64,000 nucleotides of DNA, from NCBI GenBank assembly GCA_022457155.1, contig JAJGOT010000028.1, positions 2,292,501 through 2,356,500 on the forward strand, in the 5' to 3' direction. A program made the translations under genes and the position numbers. This stretch comes from Cladopsammia gracilis. Lineage: Eukaryota > Cnidaria > Anthozoa > Scleractinia > Dendrophylliidae. A model generated the notes under the pieces. That model saw only the letters and a program-made list of their open reading frames with translations. It searched no databases and was not told the origin of the DNA. Shown here piece by piece: positions 59,010-64,000 of the stretch (positions within the stretch are counted from its first letter, which is position 1; each line of letters opens with the position of its first letter).

Positions 59010-59875
59010 CTCGGCTTGTTCTGTGTGTTCTTTCTTTGAAAATCTCGCTTTGTTCAATGTAGTTAGTATTTTCTTCCCCGAACCGCCATATGAACAACGC
59101 TTTACTCCAGAAACTGCTTAGGGCGAGAAAAAAAAATATCACCAACTTGCATGTTATAGGAGACTACGTAACTGAAATGTTAGTGAACAACATTAAAGCT
59201 CTTTTCAAATGAGATGAGAAATGTTATTTTATATCTTGGTATCTCTTCACGTTGCTCAGCACCCTGCGAGCAGAGCCTTTCTTTATCTCGGTACGAAAGA
59301 ACATGGATAGTAAAAAAAAGTAAACCAGTTATTTCTAATATCCTAGAGTGTGGCAGCCAAAGAGGCTCTGCTAGCAGGGTGGTTGCTCCGGTATAGCGTA
59401 CCGATGGAGCTCCTTTAACCACTAAGCACAAAGCATCTGTCTCCACGAGTCCTGGGCAGCATTCATTATTTCTTGGGTCGGGTGGGTGAGAATTCGATCG
59501 CGACTCCCTGGTTGTTTACCATTTACACGGGAAAACCGGTTGGTCCACGGTTTGTGTAAATGGTAAGCAAAACTCCAGAAAGGGAAATTCCGTTTGAGAT
59601 TGGCGTGTACCATTTACCATTTGACACAAGAAACAAGCTGAGTAACCACACTTTCGACACACTTACGCATCAAAACTGGCGCAGGGTCTGGAACTGGTAG
59701 ATAAAAGCAAATGGTACACACATTTCCGTTCGGAACCCGCGGGTTATCGGCTGCTGTTGGTGCCATATAGTACCGTGCCATGCAAGCAGAGGTTATTTTT
59801 TCGCGGTATGTACCGAAGTGCGAAAGAGAATAAAAATTCCAAAATCTAAATCTAACATGGTATGGTTCTAACATC
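59010..59875. other. 3' flank of PSMB7 with short palindromes
   Basis: The PSMB7 3' UTR probably ends near the ATTAAA at about 59191. A palindrome, ttaccatttacacgg...gtaaatggtaa, lies at 59516-59563, and related text (taccatttaccatttgacac) follows. Its ends resemble the Harbinger-like MITE at 62308. No gene was recognised. Confidence 0.45.
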
Positions 59876-59879
59876 TAAA

Positions 59880-60270
59880 CCTAACATGGTATGTGGATAC
59901 CACTGCTACAATCCTTCACAAAAAGTTTCAGTTTTTGAACCAGTTGAAAGTTATTTTTGCATTAGATGCTTATAAGCCGATTTAATGTAACTTATAGTGA
60001 ATCCATTCTTTTATGATGAGATTTTTTACTGAATTATGACAGAAGTTTTGGCCGCCATGTTATTGTACTGAAGTGGTACACCAAGATGACTGCTCCATAC
60101 ATTTTTACTAAAATGTCTAATCCTCGTTCACCTTTAACTCTCGAACGATCTTGAACGAAATGCTCTGGCGCTTCAAAATTTGACCCAGATGTGTAGTTTT
60201 AAACTCTACAAATCCATAAACATTTTGGAATCGAAATCTGGTTTAAATGCTTCTGAAGTTTGATATAACA
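59880..60270 (-). repeat. Relative of the inner element of 32706-33270
   Basis: In reverse orientation it shares ggccgccatgtt, gctccatacatttt, caaaatttgacccagatgtg and gttttaaactctacaa with 32740-33000. Diverged and without clean ends. Confidence 0.6.
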
Positions 60271-61320
60271 TAACATAAGTGCAAGCCAAGAATTGGCCGA
60301 TCCAGCGAGTGAATTTTGTCTCAACTGCTATAACCACATACATAATTTATTTGGTGACGCAGGTCAGTTGCCGGCGGCATCAAGATGATGTGGACCTGCG
60401 ATACGTCTAATTACAATACGTTTCGCGAATTTACGATTTAAAAGGGCTTATATAGAGCTACAATCCACCCCCTTCCCGCGGTCGCTCGCCAAGACAAATC
60501 AGACAAATTGCACGAAATTGCAGTGTAAAGGCACTGACCTATAATGCAGCGACGAGAGCAAGCTATATTCGCAGGCTTGTGGTTGTTTTCGACGGGCCGC
60601 AGTGATCGGCTAGCCGCGAAACGAGTGAGTAGCGAGGAGAAAATACCGCTTCACATTGACTTGCCCTTGTACGGCTAAAGTACGGGTTATAAAGTACTAC
60701 AGGTTCAGGCTCGAGGATGACGGGCAAGAAAAATTCTACTCCGCAGAGGCTCTCTTTAGTTAAGCGAAAACAATAAAGCATAAAAGAGGACACGCGAGGG
60801 ATGATGGAAAGTAACGACAAAGTCATTCCCCGCGTGCTTCGTTTTATTCCAATTCCCAGCCTCCGCTTGATGATTTCTTATCGTGGCGCCAAAGTATAAT
60901 TCACAGTGAATTCGAAAAAAGCTTCTGCGGAACAGAGAGGAACACGAAATAAGGCCTTGCACACCATGCGGGCACTCCAGGGGTTCTAGTCCAGTCAAGT
61001 CATGGTGGACCATGCTTGTAATATAAGGACAGAGTGAAAATTCCAAGGTCTTCCAACGCCCACAAGAGCAGTTTCCAATGCGATTGGCTAAAATATCTCG
61101 CGCCAATTTCTCAACCTTGCTTGCCAACCTCATTCCCAGGGTCTCTCTTCCCTGGGAACGAGGTTGCTTGCTTGCACGCGTTTTCCCGCGCTTGGCGGTG
61201 GCTACATGAATTTACTTCGAGTTCTGATTGGTTCATAGTATTGTCGGCGTCTGTTGTGATTGGTCTGGGATTACTTTGGTTTTACGACACTCAAGTGACA
61301 CTGCTCTGTATACCAGGCCC

Positions 61321-61462
61321 CGGTTGTTCTAACGGTGGATAGCGCTATCGACCGGATAAATCACTATCCAGCAGATAACACAATTAAAGGATTTTGTTAA
61401 TACATATCCACTGGATAGTGATTTATCCGGTGGATAGCGCTATCCACCTTTTGAACAACCGG
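61321..61462. mobile_element. Hairpin MITE, GGTTGTTC...GGTGGATAGCGCTATCC
   Basis: Inverted arms of about 55 bp (ccggttgttctaacggtgg, atagcgctatcgaccggata and tatccggtggatagcgctat, ccaccttttgaacaaccgg) surround a short AT-rich centre. TSD not resolved. Confidence 0.8.
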
Positions 61463-62128
61463 AGCCATACAAGAACCAAACACTCTTGAGGAGATAAAAT
61501 CTGCTATCTTTATTTCGTTTTAAATATGACTATACATACTACGTGATAAAAAGCAATGTTACTATGTTCATATCCACTCAGAGAAGCCAACTGTTGTAAA
61601 AATTGAAGCACAGAGGTTACTGGAATAGATCTTTAGATTTCTCTATCACACCTCTCCAACTAAAGCAAACATTTTGAGGGACGCACAATGTTTGGTTGCT
61701 TAGTCGGTTCATTAAACAGGACTGTGGATTAAAATGTTTGTTTATTTTACCTGGAGCTTGTTCAAATAAGTGAGCTTGTTCAAATAAGTGCCGTTTCCCA
61801 TTGAAATGTTGTCTTAGTTTCTGTTTCAGTTTATTAAGTGTCAATAGGAGACCCTAATTCGGATTTCCACTGTTGCGTAATTTTCACGTGCGCATGGACG
61901 TAGTTTTAGTTGGCTTAATGTGAATAAATAAAATAACAGGTAAGCTATGGTTGGCTCGCGTAAACGTAAAAAATTAAACCGCACTTAACTTCTTACGTTT
62001 ACGTACGGCGTTCACTCGTCTATTTACGCACGTATTACGCGACAGTGGAAATCCGCCTTCAGAACTAATTATTAGGACAGAACAATACTCATTTTTTAAA
62101 TTCTATACGATACTGAGTAGGTAAAAGT

Positions 62129-62690
62129 CTAGATTCCATAGCTCAGAAGGAGGTCGGACACCTTATTGAGACTTATATAACGGAGTAACTGGTTAGCTTT
62201 CAGTTGAGGTTTGGGGTAGCAGTTTATATAGTTGAATTTAGGACTAAGCAACCCGAGAAGCTACGTGGTACAGTGGTACAGTGGTACGGTGGGCTATTTA
62301 AGTCTAAGGGCGCTTACCATTTGTCAGAACCGCCCGGCCGGACCGCTCAATTCGTGAATATTATTTCATTATTTGTCAGAACTGGTCAGCCAGACTGCTA
62401 ACTTTGGAAATAGTATGCACCCTTTTGATGGACTTGTAGGAATAAGTCTTCAAAAAGATGCATTCTAGTTACAAACGGACCGGTCTGGCCGGCCAGTTCC
62501 GACAAATGGTAAGCGCCCTAAGCCTAGCTGAGGTCACAGGTTCAACACTGAGTGGGGATTTTAGATTTTCTTTTTTACACTTAAAAACTTATTGACAATA
62601 AAATTCCAAGTGGCGACATAACGTTATATAATTCTCAATAGGTGTCCGACCTCCTTCTGAGCTATAGAAGGTAGACTCTACCTACTGAGT
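62129..62690 (+). mobile_element. Composite repeat: TIRs around a tRNA-like core, copy 2
   Basis: Same layout as 30943-31280 (ccatagctcagaaggaggtc ... gacctccttctgagctatag; tRNA-like core tggtacagtggtac and ggttcaacact). Outermost bases extend the inverted repeat (tactgagtaggta and tacctactgagta). A Harbinger-like MITE is inserted inside at 62308-62518. Confidence 0.8.
62308..62518. mobile_element. Harbinger-like MITE nested in composite repeat
   Basis: Ends GGGCGCTTACCATTTGTCAG and its inverted copy (one mismatch in about 23 bp) are flanked by TAA (62305-62307 and 62519-62521). The empty site is seen in the sister repeat (tctaagcc at 31111-31118), which fixes both borders exactly. TAA fits the TWA target of PIF/Harbinger. 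Confidence 0.9.
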
Positions 62691-63076
62691 ATGAGGCATT
62701 GGCTTGATGCTCATTTTACGACACACTCATTTTGCTTGGCAAAGTCCAGGCCTAAAAGAGCTGACAATGACAAGCTCCTCGGAACATATGGAAAATTTGT
62801 AATTCAATTCTTCTAGCAAGACTAATGTGGAGGATGACGCTTCACGAAGAGAAGGCCTAGCTCCTATGAAAAGGCAAACAACCCTACTCTTGCATCAGCC
62901 GGTCACAATACCGTCCACGAGTATCGATATCAAATGTCAATGGTATCGCTATTCGTTCATATTTTTTAGCCAAAATATTTGGAGCAAACAAGTTTTCTTG
63001 GCCAATCAGGATCAAAAACGAAAAAATCGTGACGTGGCTTATGCGCATTTTCAGGCAGTTCCATGCTTTTGGCACC

Positions 63077-63266
63077 AATAGGGCATTTGCACGATGGCGT
63101 CATTTGACTACAACTACCAGAATTCATTTCGTTTTTCCTTTCTTATTCAAATTTTTTAACCCCAGTGCGGTTTAAATAACAATGGCCCTAATTTGCACTA
63201 CAAAACAAAAAACTGAAGGATTCTGGTAGTTGTAGTCATATGACGTCATCGTGCAAATGGCCTATT
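63077..63266. mobile_element. MITE with AATAGG-CATTTGCACGATG ends, copy 2
   Basis: Almost the same sequence as 42103-42292 over its full length, so both copies derive from one recently active family. Confidence 0.8.
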
Positions 63267-63784
63267 CTGATTGGCTCATTGTGTAACTTCCATTTACTGT
63301 GATGGCAAATTAGAGATAATTGCAGGGGACTGGAACCAGAAATAAGGGCCACAGATAATTTAAAAAATAAGCCTATCCTTGGTTAATAGCTTGTTTCAAA
63401 TCTCTAACTAATGTTGTACTTCATACTGTCTGCATCAGAAAATAAAAAGTCAATTGATTTTTGGCAAATAAAAATCCTTCAGACCAAAGTTTTTGTTCAA
63501 GGCTCCCAGAGAGAATGAAAAAAAATATTACTCTACAATATGGCCTGAGAATACAGAGGCTGGGGCGATGAAAGGTGGCTGTGTTCGCAGGCTATTTACA
63601 TTGCTGCTACTACTGTGATTACGTATTTCTTAATATTAATGCTCACTCTAAAAATGTATTAAAAATGTAATGAAAAATAATGTCCAAAATCACTCTATTT
63701 TTTGGGATAATGAAATGTCAAATACAGTGGAACCTTCATCGGGACCAGGAGAAGTGTCCCCTTAAGAGAGGGAGAGAGAGAAAG

Positions 63785-64000
63785 GTAAGTCTTCACAAGC
63801 CTAATGGCTCACATCTGCCGGAGCTAAACCCGGTTTCTGCAGCATGAAGCAACTGAGAGTATTACTACTCCCCCCTGGATGGGATGCTAGTCCATCGCAA
63901 GGTTACCCCCGAGCATTATGTCGCCGAGACCTATTTATACACCTGGGTGGAGAGAGAAATTTTCTTCTCTAAGGAAACAACACGAAGGCAGAGAGCTTAA
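63785..64000 (-). mobile_element. tRNA-derived SINE, cut by window end
   Basis: Reverse copy of the body of the SINE at 11398 (ggatgggatgctagtccatc, cacctgggtggagagagaaa). The tRNA-like head lies beyond position 64000. Confidence 0.8.

Noticed and set aside
60563..60826. 87-codon minus-strand frame with some coding flavour
   Set aside because: Lies in repeat-rich DNA beyond PSMB7, has no splice partner, and its text resembles dispersed repeat sequence rather than a known protein.

Overview
This is an animal nuclear window: spliced genes with many short exons and GT-AG introns, a retroposon with target-site duplications, tRNA-derived SINEs and dense short DNA transposons. There are no operons or bacterial signals. 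The AT-rich base composition, compact introns and repeat types suggest an anthozoan cnidarian, perhaps a stony coral. That placement is an inference from style; no species-diagnostic gene is present.

Layout. (1) 2.5-7.5 kb, minus strand: a seven-exon gene for a 310-residue sperm-tail PG-rich repeat (STPG/ODF3-like) protein. Its phases join without error, and a degenerate RFX X-box lies about 80 bp upstream of the start codon. (2) 8-17.7 kb: no convincing gene. It holds hairpin elements, a tRNA-SINE, a degenerate repeat array and a 965-bp Harbinger-like element. (3) 17.8-38 kb: a tandem segmental duplication. Each copy has an uncharacterised two-exon gene (+) converging on the last four exons (-) of an M16-type metallopeptidase gene. 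Copy A (about 17.8-29.8 kb) has intact frames but only the 3' end of the peptidase. Copy B (about 31.9-38.0 kb) is joined to the complete peptidase gene, but its two-exon gene has a 1-bp frameshift. Comparing the copies shows filled and empty sites for several transposons. (4) 35.8-52.9 kb, minus: the complete M16 peptidase gene, reconstructed here as 22 exons coding for 1008 residues (family of C. elegans C05D11.1). (5) 53.0-59.0 kb, plus: the complete 11-exon gene for proteasome subunit beta type-7 (PSMB7, 274 residues). It is head-to-head with the peptidase, with 109 bp between start codons. (6) 59-64 kb: repeats only, ending in a SINE cut by the window edge.

The most notable points are these. 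The duplicated block acts as a natural record of insertions: a Helentron-like element carrying a 4.6-kb LINE, hAT-like elements, and MITEs. Several unrelated 8-bp-TSD element families share an odd layout, with motif repeats that all point the same way at both ends instead of being inverted. A composite repeat family has terminal inverted repeats around a tRNA-like core. The PSMB7/peptidase pair shares a compact bidirectional promoter with YY1-like motifs at both start codons.

All exon models were assembled by hand from splice sites, reading phase and family resemblance. No alignment or expression data were available.
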